Position numbers and translations under genes: made by a program. The notes under the pieces were generated by a model. That model saw only the letters and a program-made list of their open reading frames with translations, was not told the origin of the DNA and ran no database searches. Shown here piece after piece: positions 8,303-16,625 of a stretch of 64,000 bases of DNA. The number at the start of each line of letters is the position of its first letter. The first letter of the stretch is position 1. Source of the DNA: an uncultured Pseudomonadota bacterium (GTDB taxonomy: Bacteria; Pseudomonadota; Gammaproteobacteria; Steroidobacterales; Steroidobacteraceae); assembly GCA_903908265.1 (NCBI GenBank), contig CAIVRI010000028.1, positions 1-64,000 on the forward strand, in the 5' to 3' direction.

Positions 8303-9547
8303 TTACTGCAGTCGTCGGAATACCAAGCTGCCGTTCGTGCCGCCAAAGCCGAATGAATTCGACAGCGCCACATCGATCAGCATCGGCCGGGCCACCTGTG
8401 GCACGTAATCGAGATCGCAACGCGGATCCGGGTTATCCAGATTGATCGTGGGCGGCGCGACCTGGTCGCGAATGGCCAGGATTGCAAAAATCGCCTCCAC
8501 TGCACCCGCCGCCCCTAACAGGTGGCCGGTGATCGACTTGGTCGCGCTGATCGCCACCTTGTAAGCCGCATCACCCAGAGCGCGCTTGAGCGCCATGGTC
8601 TCGCCGACATCCCCGAGCGGCGTCGAGGTGGCGTGCGCGTTGATGTGCTGCAATTGCGATGGATGGATACCGGCATCATTCATGGCGGCCAGCATCGAGC
8701 GCCGCGCACCATCGCCATCTTCGGGCGGCGCGGTGATGTGATGGGCATCGCCGCTCATGCCAAAACCGACAAATTCAGCGTAGATACGGGCGCCGCGGGC
8801 CTTGGCGTGTTCGTACTCCTCGAGCACGATGGCACCCGCGCCGTCGCCCATCACGAAGCCATCGCGATCCCGATCGAAGGGACGGCTCGCCTTGGTCGGA
8901 TCGTCGTTGCGCTCCGACAGCGCCTTGGCCTGGCAGAAGCCAGCAACCCCCAGCGGATTGAGCGCCATTTCCGCGCCACCGGCAATCATCACGTCCGCAT
9001 CGCCATACTGGATGAGGCGCGCGGCAATACCGATGCTGTGCGTCGAGGTGGTGCACGCGGTGACCATCGCCAAGTTCGGCCCCTTCAGGCCGTAGCAGAT
9101 GGACACGTGCCCGGAAATCATGTTGATGATGGTCGCCGGAATAAAGAACGGCGACACCTTGCGCGGCCCTGGCGCCTCCAGCAACTTGTGATGGGTCTGT
9201 TGGATCGTGTCGAGCCCACCGATGCCAGCGCCCATGGCCACCCCAATGCGCTCGGCATTGGCTTCGGTCACGGTCAGGCCCGAATCCTTGAACGCTTGCG
9301 AGGACGCGGCAAAGCCGTACTGGATAAAATGATCCATCCGGCGCGCTTCTTTAGGCTGCAGGTAGTCCTCGACATGAAAACCGCGCACGTCGCCGGCGAA
9401 CCGGGTCGGGTAAGCCGACACATCGAAACGGGTGATCGGTCCAATGAAGGAACGGCCGTTCAGGACGTTGTCCCACGCCTCGTTGATCTGGCTGCCGACC
9501 GGGGACACGATACCGAGACCGGTGACGACGACACGACGCTTGGACAA
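8303..9547 (-). CDS. fabF: 3-oxoacyl-[ACP] synthase II
   Basis: Condensing enzyme that elongates acyl-ACP with malonyl-ACP in type II fatty acid synthesis. The 414-residue thiolase-fold protein has the catalytic Cys165 in [10 protein letters not shown] and the two histidines His305 ([11 protein letters not shown]) and His342 ([12 protein letters not shown]), giving the Cys-His-His triad of KAS I/II. The C-terminal [12 protein letters not shown] is also standard. The gene lies 95 bp after acpP, and a perfect 16-bp hairpin sits in that gap, which may lower fabF expression relative to acpP. The order fabD-fabG-acpP-fabF is the canonical one. Confidence 0.98.
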   Translation of the reverse strand: MSKRRVVVTGLGIVSPVGSQINEAWDNVLNGRSFIGPITRFDVSAYPTRFAGDVRGFHVEDYLQPKEARRMDHFIQYGFAASSQAFKDSGLTVTEANAERIGVAMGAGIGGLDTIQQTHHKLLEAPGPRKVSPFFIPATIINMISGHVSICYGLKGPNLAMVTACTTSTHSIGIAARLIQYGDADVMIAGGAEMALNPLGVAGFCQAKALSERNDDPTKASRPFDRDRDGFVMGDGAGAIVLEEYEHAKARGARIYAEFVGFGMSGDAHHITAPPEDGDGARRSMLAAMNDAGIHPSQLQHINAHATSTPLGDVGETMALKRALGDAAYKVAISATKSITGHLLGAAGAVEAIFAILAIRDQVAPPTINLDNPDPRCDLDYVPQVARPMLIDVALSNSFGFGGTNGSLVFRRLQ

Positions 9548-9596
9548 GATAGCCTCCCGAGCCGGGATCCGGACGTACGCAATAGAACGCTAAAGT

Positions 9597-9635
9597 CGTC
9601 GACGGTCCCGGGCACACTACCCGGGACCGTCGACG
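9597..9635 (-). terminator. Perfect 16-bp hairpin between acpP and fabF
   Basis: Left arm 9597-9612 (CGTCGACGGTCCCGGG) and right arm 9620-9635 are exact reverse complements around a 7-nt loop. In the minus-strand transcript it lies just after the acpP stop and is followed by GACTTT rather than a clear U-run. That suggests partial termination or an mRNA-stabilising structure that would leave acpP transcript in excess over fabF. Confidence 0.6.
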
Positions 9636-9642
9636 CGGCGAC

Positions 9643-9885
9643 TTAGGCCTTGGCCTGGTGCCCGTTGATGTAGTCAATCGCCTGCTGGACGGTGGTGATC
9701 TTCTCCGCGTCCTCATCAGGGATCTCAGTCTCAAACTCTTCCTCGAGCGCCATCACGAGCTCGACGGTATCGAGCGAGTCGGCGCCTAGATCGTCAACGA
9801 ATGACGCGTCGTTGGTGACTTCCTCCGACTTCACCCCGAGCTGCTCGGCAACGATCTTCTTGACCCTCTCTTCTACGCTGCTCAT
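9643..9885 (-). CDS. acpP: Acyl carrier protein
   Basis: Carries growing acyl chains on a 4'-phosphopantetheine arm. The 80-residue acidic protein contains the invariant [18 protein letters not shown] helix II with the attachment site Ser37. The ATG at 9883-9885 is preceded by AAGGAAAA, a clear ribosome binding site, and the encoded N-terminus [12 protein letters not shown] matches the family; a longer reading from 9972 is not needed. The 160-bp gap before it (9886-10045) has room for its own promoter, as known in E. coli, and contains TTATAA about 18 nt before the start codon. Confidence 0.99.
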   Translation of the reverse strand: MSSVEERVKKIVAEQLGVKSEEVTNDASFVDDLGADSLDTVELVMALEEEFETEIPDEDAEKITTVQQAIDYINGHQAKA

Positions 9886-10045
9886 CGTTAGGTTTTCCTT
9901 TATAACGCCAAGGCAAAATTCTCTGCGGTCGGTGGGATCATAATCCCGCAGCCAATCCGCGAACCGGCGCATTTTAGGGCAAAGCTCGTCGCCCCGCCAT
10001 GCTGCATTTTGTGCTTTACTATCAGCTAGTTATGAGATAAGGCCC

Positions 10046-10804
10046 TCAGGGCATGTACATCCCACCATTCACCGACAGCGTTTCGCCGGTGATATACCCC
10101 CCGGCCGGGGAGGCCAAAAACACCACTGCCGCGGCAATATCATCGACGCTGCCGAGGCGGGCCAAGGGGATCTGCACGGCCAAGGCCGCGCGTTGCTCGT
10201 CCGACAACGCGCGGGTCATATCGGTATCGATAAAGCCCGGCGCCACCACATTGGCGGTGATGCCGCGACTGGCCACTTCGCGGGCCAAGGAGCGGGTAAA
10301 GCCGATGATGCCGGCCTTGGCGGCCGCGTAGTTGGCCTGACCGGCATTGCCGATTTGGCCGACGATCGAGGCGATACTGATGATGCGACCGGTCCGGGCC
10401 TTCATCATGCCGCGCAAGACGGCCTTCGATAAGCGGAACACCGACGACAGGTTGGTGTTGAGAATGGCATCCCAGTCCTCGGACTTCATGCGCACCAACA
10501 GCGTGTCGCGGGTAATACCCGCGTTATTGACCAACAGCGCCACGGGCCCTTCCTGCGACTCGATGTCGTTAAGGGCCGCCGCGACGCTGGCGTCGCACGC
10601 CACATCCAAGACGATGCCGCGCCCCGCAAAGCCCGCTTGCGCGAGCCCCGCACTGATGGCTGCCGCCCCAGCGGGCGTCGTGGCCGTGCCGACCACCGTC
10701 GCGCCGGACTGGGCCAAGGCGTGCAAGATCGCGCGACCTATTCCACGGGAGGCGCCGCTCACCAGCGCCACCTGACCATCTAAACGAAAAGAAGGTAATG
10801 CCAT
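10046..10804 (-). CDS. fabG: 3-oxoacyl-[ACP] reductase
   Basis: NADPH-dependent reductase of fatty acid elongation. The 252-residue short-chain dehydrogenase has the nucleotide-binding GASRGIG (17-23), NNAG (93-96), and the catalytic Ser146, Tyr159 and Lys163 (YAAAK). The start taken is the ATG at 10802-10804, 2 nt after the fabD stop; a GTG-range extension to 10819 would overlap fabD and lacks support. It lies between fabD and acpP in the canonical operon. Confidence 0.98.
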   Translation of the reverse strand: MALPSFRLDGQVALVSGASRGIGRAILHALAQSGATVVGTATTPAGAAAISAGLAQAGFAGRGIVLDVACDASVAAALNDIESQEGPVALLVNNAGITRDTLLVRMKSEDWDAILNTNLSSVFRLSKAVLRGMMKARTGRIISIASIVGQIGNAGQANYAAAKAGIIGFTRSLAREVASRGITANVVAPGFIDTDMTRALSDEQRAALAVQIPLARLGSVDDIAAAVVFLASPAGGYITGETLSVNGGMYMP

Positions 10805-10806
10805 CG

Positions 10807-11742
10807 TTAGGCTCCCCATTGCACAGCGGCGGCGAGGCTCGCGGGATCTTCGATCGCGGACATCGCGATGTCCTTGTTGCGCTCAATGCGGCGATTGAGG
10901 GCCGTCAGCACCTTGCCCGGCCCGCATTCCACGATCCGGGTCGCGCCATGGGCCAGCAGATCCCGCACCGTATCGGTCCACCGGACCGCACCGGCCAACT
11001 GCGCGACCAATTGCGCGCGCACCGCCTGGGGGCTGTCATGCCGACCCAGGCCCATGGCATAGACCGGGATCTGCGGGGTCTGCACGTGCACGTCCGCCAA
11101 ATAGGTCGCCAGCTGCGCGGCGGCCCCCAGCAGTAAGGAACTGTGGGCCGGCACGCTCACCGGCAGCAGCAACGCGCGCTTGGCGCCACGCGCCTTGGCC
11201 GCCTCCAACGCACGGCTGACGGCGGCGGCATGACCGGCGATGACCAGTTGTCCGGGCGCGTTGTAGTTGACCGGCTCGACCACCTCGCCTTGCGCCGCTT
11301 CGGCGCAAGCCGCCTCCACGTCGCCATCCTCTAACCCCAAAATCGCCGCCATCGCGCCGACCCCTGCGGGCACCGCCGCTTGCATGACGCGCCCGCGGAA
11401 CTGCACCGCAGCCACCGCGTCCGGGAACGACAGCGCGCCGGCACAGACCAGCGCGGTGAATTCGCCGAGGCTATGGCCGGCCATCCATGCCGGGGCCGGC
11501 GCACCCGCCCGCGTCCACACCCGCCACACCGCGACCCCCGCCGCGAGCATCGCCGGCTGCGTCCGCTCGGTGGCGTTGAGCTGCACCTCGGGCCCGGTCT
11601 GCACCAGCTGCCACAGGTCATAGCCGAGCACGGCGGAGGCCTCGGCAAAGGTGGCTTCGACCTCTGGATAGTCGGCCGCCAAGGCCGCCAACATGCCGAC
11701 CGACTGGGAACCTTGACCCGGAAACACCACGGCTAATGTCAT
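10807..11742 (-). CDS. fabD: Malonyl-CoA:ACP transacylase
   Basis: Loads malonyl groups from CoA to ACP. The 311-residue protein opens with VVFPGQGSQ and contains the nucleophile elbow GHSLGEF (Ser91) and the partner His200 in VSVPAHSSLL, plus the C-terminal VECGPGKVLTALNRRI. It is the first gene of this minus-strand run and is divergent from gspG across a 115-bp gap. No fabH, plsX or rpmF is in the window, so the common longer operon is shortened here. Confidence 0.98.
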   Translation of the reverse strand: MTLAVVFPGQGSQSVGMLAALAADYPEVEATFAEASAVLGYDLWQLVQTGPEVQLNATERTQPAMLAAGVAVWRVWTRAGAPAPAWMAGHSLGEFTALVCAGALSFPDAVAAVQFRGRVMQAAVPAGVGAMAAILGLEDGDVEAACAEAAQGEVVEPVNYNAPGQLVIAGHAAAVSRALEAAKARGAKRALLLPVSVPAHSSLLLGAAAQLATYLADVHVQTPQIPVYAMGLGRHDSPQAVRAQLVAQLAGAVRWTDTVRDLLAHGATRIVECGPGKVLTALNRRIERNKDIAMSAIEDPASLAAAVQWGA

Positions 11743-11821
11743 CGCAGTCCCTCACGACCAAACCCCCATGATAACCGACCGCGCCGAATTAGACCCTTGT
11801 CACAGCCCTGACGCCGGACCT

Positions 11822-11830
11822 TGCTATGAT
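11822..11830 (+). promoter_or_regulatory. Extended -10 promoter candidate for the gsp operon
   Basis: TGC followed by TATGAT (11825-11830) forms an extended -10 element 27 nt before the gspG ATG. A TTGTCA lies at 11797-11802 but the spacing of 22 nt is too long for a normal -35, which fits an extended -10 promoter. Confidence 0.45.
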
Positions 11831-11857
11831 CGGCACTCCATTTGTGAGGAGTCCCCC

Positions 11858-12286
11858 ATGCCCCGTCGCCAACGCGGATTTACCCTGATCGAAATCATGG
11901 TGGTCGTCGTGATCCTCGCGATTCTCGGTACGCTCGTCGCCCCGCAAATCTTAGGTCGCATTGACGAAGCACGCATTACCAAGGCCCGTGAGGATCTCAA
12001 GCTGTACGAAAGTGCGCTGGATCTGTACCGCATGGACAATTTTCGCTACCCGACCAGTGAGCAGGGTCTGGATGCGCTCGTGCACCGGCCCAATGATCCG
12101 AACCTGAAGAACTGGCGCGCCGACGGCTACGTCAAACAACTGGTCAAGGATCCTTGGGGTCACGACTACGTCTACGTCGTGCCCGGCACCGGCGGCGCCG
12201 CGTATGATCTGATGAGTTTTGGCGCCGACGGCGCACCCGGCGGTACGGGCAACGATGCCGACCTCAGTCTGCGCGATCCCAAGTAG
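11858..12286 (+). CDS. gspG: Type II secretion major pseudopilin GspG
   Basis: Main subunit of the periplasmic pseudopilus of the type II secretion system. The 142-residue precursor has a 7-residue leader ending in Gly (MPRRQRG), then the mature FTLIEIMVVVVILAILG helix with Glu5, the site read by prepilin peptidase. The C-terminal region has DPWGHDYVYVVPG and a final FGADGAPGGTG...D segment typical of the calcium-binding GspG tail. A TGAGGAG ribosome binding site precedes the ATG. First gene of an eight-gene gsp run; the ATPase gspE and membrane gspF that normally precede it are missing. Confidence 0.97.
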   Translation: MPRRQRGFTLIEIMVVVVILAILGTLVAPQILGRIDEARITKAREDLKLYESALDLYRMDNFRYPTSEQGLDALVHRPNDPNLKNWRADGYVKQLVKDPWGHDYVYVVPGTGGAAYDLMSFGADGAPGGTGNDADLSLRDPK

Positions 12287-12289
12287 ACC

Positions 12290-12838
12290 GTGCCCGGCGA
12301 GCGCACGCCCGCGTTGCGCGGCGCGACAGCGCGCGGCTTCACGCTGATTGAGATTCTGGTGGTGCTGGTCATCATTGCGGTGATGACGGGCGCTGCGCTG
12401 TACCGCATCACGGTGACCGGGATTGACCGGGGCTTGGACCTCGAGGGCGATCGATTGTGCGACGTGTTGCAAGCGGCTACCCAGCAATCCGGACTCGAGG
12501 GGCGCGATCTGGGACTGCGCTTCCTCCCCGATCATTATGAAGTACTCGCGTACTCGGGTTTTACCAACACCTGGGGGCCCGTGCCCGAGGACCGTACCTA
12601 CGCGTCGCATGGCTTGCCAGACGGGGTGCATTTGGCACTCGAACTGGAGGGCAAACGCGTCCTCTTGAAAGTCCCCGAAGACCAAGACCCCGTGGTGCCG
12701 CAAGTGATCGTCTCTGCCGCCGGCGATACCTCCACCTACCGGGTGTCGTTCACCCGCGAAGGCACGGACCACGAGTTCCGCGTCGAAGGCGTCAGCGACG
12801 GCACGTTGAAAGTCACGCGGCCGGGCAGTTCGCCATGA
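12290..12838 (+). CDS. gspH: Type II secretion minor pseudopilin GspH
   Basis: A 182-residue minor pseudopilin. A 16-residue basic leader ends in ARG, then FTLIEILVVLVIIAVMTGAAL gives the class III signal and hydrophobic stalk; the remainder is a beta-rich head. The start is a GTG 3 nt after gspG. Position between gspG and gspI and the length match GspH/XpsH, which is more divergent in sequence than the other pseudopilins. The stop overlaps the gspI start (ATGA). Confidence 0.9.
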   Translation: MPGERTPALRGATARGFTLIEILVVLVIIAVMTGAALYRITVTGIDRGLDLEGDRLCDVLQAATQQSGLEGRDLGLRFLPDHYEVLAYSGFTNTWGPVPEDRTYASHGLPDGVHLALELEGKRVLLKVPEDQDPVVPQVIVSAAGDTSTYRVSFTREGTDHEFRVEGVSDGTLKVTRPGSSP

Positions 12839-13326
12839 ACCGGCGCGGCTTCACCCTAATTGAAGTGTTGGTGGCGCTCGCCATCGCCGCGATCGGCCTC
12901 GGCGCGGCCTTGTCGGTGGTCACCAACGCCACGGCCAATACGGTGTACTTGCGCGATCGCGTCCTCGCCGCCTGGATTGCCGAGAATCGCCTGACCGAAA
13001 TGCGCATCGGGCCGAACCTACCGTCCGTCGATAGCGCCAATGGCACCGTAGAGTACGCCACGCGCCGCTGGCAGTGGACATCGACGGTCACGCAAACGGG
13101 CGTCGACGGACTGCTGCGTATTGAGGTGACGGTGCGGGACGAGGCCAATGCGGCCGGTTCGCCCCTCGCCAGCCTTGTGGGCTTTGCCGGGCGCACCGCC
13201 CAAGCGGGTGGCGCCAGCATGAGCGGCGACCCCTTTGATCCACACGCGATGCCCACGAACGGCGGCCTACCCGTCGTCCCCGCAACCCCGGCCATCCCCG
13301 GCCAACCGTCCGTGCGCGTCCAATGA
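12835..13326 (+). CDS. gspI: Type II secretion minor pseudopilin GspI
   Basis: A 163-residue minor pseudopilin, part of the I-J-K tip complex of the pseudopilus. The leader is MNRRG, followed by FTLIEVLVALAIAAIGLGAAL and the ENRLTEMRI motif common to GspI. The last 40 residues form a Pro/Gly-rich tail (PTNGGLPVVPATPAIPGQP) that appears longer than the usual GspI C-terminus. The ATG overlaps gspH and the stop overlaps gspJ, both as ATGA. Confidence 0.93.
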   Translation: MNRRGFTLIEVLVALAIAAIGLGAALSVVTNATANTVYLRDRVLAAWIAENRLTEMRIGPNLPSVDSANGTVEYATRRWQWTSTVTQTGVDGLLRIEVTVRDEANAAGSPLASLVGFAGRTAQAGGASMSGDPFDPHAMPTNGGLPVVPATPAIPGQPSVRVQ

Positions 13327-13952
13327 AGCGCCTGACCGCCCCGTCGCGCGGCTTCACGCTACTCGAAGTCCTGGTCTCGATCTTTTTGATGGCGGTACTG
13401 TCGGGCTTGGCCTTTGAAGCGCTCAACTACGTGCGCCGTTCGCGCGAGGTGACCCGCGACGTCTACGCCCGGCTGGGTGCGATTGAACTGACGGTGCATC
13501 TGCTCAGCAGTGACTTCGCGCAATTGGCGCCGCGCCCCGTACGCGACGTCGTCGGCACGGCCTACGTGCCGGCGCTGTTGGCGGACTCGCGCACCACCAA
13601 CCTGGTGACCTTGACGCGCGGTGGGTGGATGAATACCGCCGGGCTGCCGCGTTCCACCTACCAGCGGGTCACCTGGCGCTTGGCGGATGGGACGCTGGTG
13701 CGCGATCACAGCACCGTGCTGGATGCAACGCTCTCCAATGTCCCCATGCAGCGTGAGATGCTGACCGACATCGTCTCCATTCGCTTGCGTTATATGGATG
13801 CGCAGCGCAACTGGCAGGAGACGTGGCCGGCGCTCAGCACGGTGGCGGGCAACAGCGCCGCGCAGCTGGGCACGCGACCGCGGGCGGTGGAAATTACGCT
13901 GGAACTAAAAGACTTAGGAATCATTAGGCGCCTGATCGAGGTGCCCGGATGA
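13323..13952 (+). CDS. gspJ: Type II secretion minor pseudopilin GspJ
   Basis: A 209-residue minor pseudopilin with leader MKRLTAPSRG and stalk FTLLEVLVSIFLMAVLSGLAF. The head includes the FxQLxPRPxRD-like stretch (FAQLAPRPVRDVVG) and the terminal EITLELKDLGIIRRLIEVPG typical of GspJ. Both ends overlap its neighbours by 4 nt, so the pseudopilin genes H to K are translationally coupled. Confidence 0.94.
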   Translation: MKRLTAPSRGFTLLEVLVSIFLMAVLSGLAFEALNYVRRSREVTRDVYARLGAIELTVHLLSSDFAQLAPRPVRDVVGTAYVPALLADSRTTNLVTLTRGGWMNTAGLPRSTYQRVTWRLADGTLVRDHSTVLDATLSNVPMQREMLTDIVSIRLRYMDAQRNWQETWPALSTVAGNSAAQLGTRPRAVEITLELKDLGIIRRLIEVPG

Positions 13953-14896
13953 ATCGCGCGCGCGGCGTCGCGCTGATCATCGCATTGGTCATTGTCGCGT
14001 TGGCGACCATCTTCGCCACGCGCATCGGCGCCGAGGGGGCGCTCGACCAACGCCGTGCGGCAACCTTGTTGGCGCAAGAGCAGGCGTTGCAGATCGCCTT
14101 TGGCGCCGAGGACTGGATTATCGAAACCCTGCACGAGGATGCGCAGCGTGCCACCGCGCAGCAAGTCACTTTAAACCAAGCCTGGGCCCTGCCGATGCCG
14201 CCCTTGCCGATCGACGGCGGTGAAGTGGCAGGCCGCGTCGAAGATCTGGCCGGGCGTTTCAACGTCAATAATCTGATGACCCCGCAGGGCACTAGAAATG
14301 CCTTCGCTTACGCTTGGTTCGTGCGGCTACTGACCCGCCTTGAACTGGAACCGAAATGGGCCGCGCTGCTGCTGGACTGGATCGACCCGGACAATGTGGC
14401 GACCGGTGCGGACGGCGCGGAAGATGGCGTGTACCTCGGCATGACGCCGCCCTATCGACCCCCGAACCGACCCATCACGACCACCAGTGAACTGTTGTCG
14501 CTCCCCGGCTTTGGCCTCGCCCGCTACCGCAAGCTGCAACCGTATATCGCCGCCTTGCCGGTCGGGACGGCCTTGAATGTCTGCACCGCGCCGGGTCTGG
14601 TGTTGGACGCGCTCGCCCCCGCGCTGCAGGCCTTCGCACAAGATCCCAAACTCTTGCTCAGCTATCGGCTCAAGGGTTGTTTCCCTACCCTGCGGGATGT
14701 GACCACGGCCCTGCAACCGATCCTGCCTGCCGAGGAGAAGGCGGCAGCGACCGCGCTGCTAGCCGAAACGTCCACTTGGTTTCGGCTGACCACCTCGGTG
14801 CGTATTGGCACTACCGAAATGACCCTGTACAGTCTGTTGCAACGAAATCCTGCCGGGCAGTCCCGCGTTGTACTGCGTAGCCTCGGGACCGAGTAA
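13949..14896 (+). CDS. gspK: Type II secretion minor pseudopilin GspK
   Basis: The large minor pseudopilin at the pseudopilus tip, 315 residues. It has the leader MNRARG followed by VALIIALVIVALATIFA; mature residue 5 is not Glu, as is characteristic of GspK. The body contains DLAGRFNVNNL, the helix-hairpin WAALLLDWIDPD, and TTSELLSLPGFG with the later NVCTAPG stretch, all GspK landmarks. It ends 2 nt before gspL. Confidence 0.95.
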   Translation: MNRARGVALIIALVIVALATIFATRIGAEGALDQRRAATLLAQEQALQIAFGAEDWIIETLHEDAQRATAQQVTLNQAWALPMPPLPIDGGEVAGRVEDLAGRFNVNNLMTPQGTRNAFAYAWFVRLLTRLELEPKWAALLLDWIDPDNVATGADGAEDGVYLGMTPPYRPPNRPITTTSELLSLPGFGLARYRKLQPYIAALPVGTALNVCTAPGLVLDALAPALQAFAQDPKLLLSYRLKGCFPTLRDVTTALQPILPAEEKAAATALLAETSTWFRLTTSVRIGTTEMTLYSLLQRNPAGQSRVVLRSLGTE

Positions 14897-14898
14897 CT

Positions 14899-16143
14899 AT
14901 GTCCGATACCTTTTTGTTGCGTTATCCCATCGACGATACCGACGCCGAGTGCGCTTGGCTGCGTGTGGATGCTACTGCCGCGGCGCACGGGCCCGCGGGG
15001 CGTGGCGCCTTTGCCGATGCCGCTGTGGCCGCAGCCGGCGCCCGGGTGATTTGGATTTTGCCCGGCGACGTGGTCGCGCTCGCGCAGCCGCAACTGCCGC
15101 CCAAGAGCGGCAAACGCTTAGCCACGCTGGTACCCTTCGCCCTGGAAGACCAATTGGCGGCGGATTTCGACACCCTGCATTTTGCTACCGGTCGGCAAGC
15201 CGAGGATGGCACCGTCGAGACCGCCCTCATTGACCGGGCGACATTGGAGGTGGGCCTTGCCACCCTCACCGCACACGCGCTCGCACCCGTAGCCGCCTAT
15301 GGCGCGCTGCAAGTAACACCCTGCATTCCCGCCACCACCGTGCTCTTGATCGAGGGGATGCGCATCCACGTCCGCGCGGCCGATGGCGCGGCGTACTGCA
15401 CCGACCTGATCCCCGGCCGCAGCACGCGGCAGTGCCTGTCACTGGAACTAACCGAACAAGGGCCTTGCGTGTTGTATACCACCAGCGCGTCGTTCTACGC
15501 GCGCGAAGGAGTCGCCTCGCCCGATGACGCGCTGCCCGAGGGCTGCGTCTATGTCGGTGGCGGCCCGCAATTGCTGGAATTCGGACCGTTGCAAAAATAC
15601 GCGGAGGTGGCTTTGCGTCAGCCGCCGGTCAACCTCTTGCAAGGCAGTTACACGCCCAGCGGTCAGGCCGCGGCCGGCTGGGCACGCTGGCGCGTCGCCG
15701 CCTTCGTCTTGCTCGCCTGTGTGCTGCTGAATGTGCTCGCCTCCGGGGTCGATCTGGTGCTTGCGCACCGGCAGAGCGCGCGTCTGGACACCGCACTGCA
15801 CGCCGCCTACGCGCAGGCCTTGCCGGCGGCCGATCCGGCACGGATGCCCGCACCGCGACTGGTGGTGGAAGCGCGTGTGCGTCGGCTGATGGGCGCCGGC
15901 CATGACGGTCTGATCGGTGCGCTCGAGGCACTCGGCAGCGCCGTCGTCGCCACCCCGGGTGCGACCGTCAAGTCGATCCAGTATCACGACGGCGCGATGG
16001 AAGCGATCATCACGGCCGCGGATCTCGCTACCCTGAATCAATTGCAGCAGGCGGTCGGTCCGGCCGCCCGCTTGGCGGGCGTATCGACCCCGGATGCGCA
16101 ACATGCCGAAGGTCGTCTGGAAATCAATGGCGGTGCCCCGTGA
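14899..16143 (+). CDS. gspL: Type II secretion inner-membrane protein GspL
   Basis: A 414-residue bitopic inner-membrane protein that links the cytoplasmic GspE ATPase to the periplasmic platform. The N-terminal two thirds are the actin-like cytoplasmic domain with LPPKSGKRLATLVPFALEDQLA near residues 57-76, a family hallmark. A membrane segment (VAAFVLLACVLLNVLASGVD, around 267-286) is followed by a ferredoxin-like periplasmic domain. The gene overlaps gspM by 4 nt. Its partner GspE is not encoded in the window. Confidence 0.93.
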   Translation: MSDTFLLRYPIDDTDAECAWLRVDATAAAHGPAGRGAFADAAVAAAGARVIWILPGDVVALAQPQLPPKSGKRLATLVPFALEDQLAADFDTLHFATGRQAEDGTVETALIDRATLEVGLATLTAHALAPVAAYGALQVTPCIPATTVLLIEGMRIHVRAADGAAYCTDLIPGRSTRQCLSLELTEQGPCVLYTTSASFYAREGVASPDDALPEGCVYVGGGPQLLEFGPLQKYAEVALRQPPVNLLQGSYTPSGQAAAGWARWRVAAFVLLACVLLNVLASGVDLVLAHRQSARLDTALHAAYAQALPAADPARMPAPRLVVEARVRRLMGAGHDGLIGALEALGSAVVATPGATVKSIQYHDGAMEAIITAADLATLNQLQQAVGPAARLAGVSTPDAQHAEGRLEINGGAP

Positions 16144-16622
16144 ACGCCTTCCTTGCACAGTGGCAAGCGACCTACGCGGCGTTGCAACCGCGTGAGCAGC
16201 GCTTTGTCGCCGTGGGCGCGCTGGCCGTGTTGATCCTCCTGTTGGTCGGCGTGCCACTGCGTTTGCATGGCGCGGCCACCCAAGCGCGGCTGCGGGTCGA
16301 ACGCCAGCGCGCGGATTTGGCCTACGTGCAATCGGTCTTGCCGGCGCTCGCCGCCGCGCCGGCTACGCAGGAAGGCCTGCCCCTCGTGAACGTCGTTGAC
16401 GCCACCACCCGCGATGGCGGACTCACCGGCGAACTGCGGGGCACAGAGCCTGCGGGCAATGACGCGCTGCGCGTACGCTTTGAAGGAGCCTCCTTCGAAG
16501 CCTTGGCGCAATGGTTCGTCCGCCTCGGTCGGGATTACGGTGTGGGTGTACAAAGCGCCACGCTAGAACATACCGACACGCCCGGCCGGGTCAATGCCAG
16601 CATAGTCTTGGTGCGTCGCTAG
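16140..16622 (+). CDS. gspM: Type II secretion inner-membrane protein GspM
   Basis: A 160-residue bitopic protein that partners GspL. It has a short cytoplasmic start containing WQATYAALQPREQRFV, one membrane helix (VAVGALAVLILLLVGVPL, around 21-38) and a small periplasmic ferredoxin-like domain ending VGVQSATLEHTDTPGRVNASIVL. The start is a GTG overlapping the gspL stop. The length and position fit GspM. Confidence 0.92.
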   Translation: MNAFLAQWQATYAALQPREQRFVAVGALAVLILLLVGVPLRLHGAATQARLRVERQRADLAYVQSVLPALAAAPATQEGLPLVNVVDATTRDGGLTGELRGTEPAGNDALRVRFEGASFEALAQWFVRLGRDYGVGVQSATLEHTDTPGRVNASIVLVRR

Positions 16623-16625
16623 CCG

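Noticed and set aside
9886-9972. N-terminal extension of acpP
   Set aside because: ACP is about 80 residues and the ATG at 9885 has a strong ribosome binding site.
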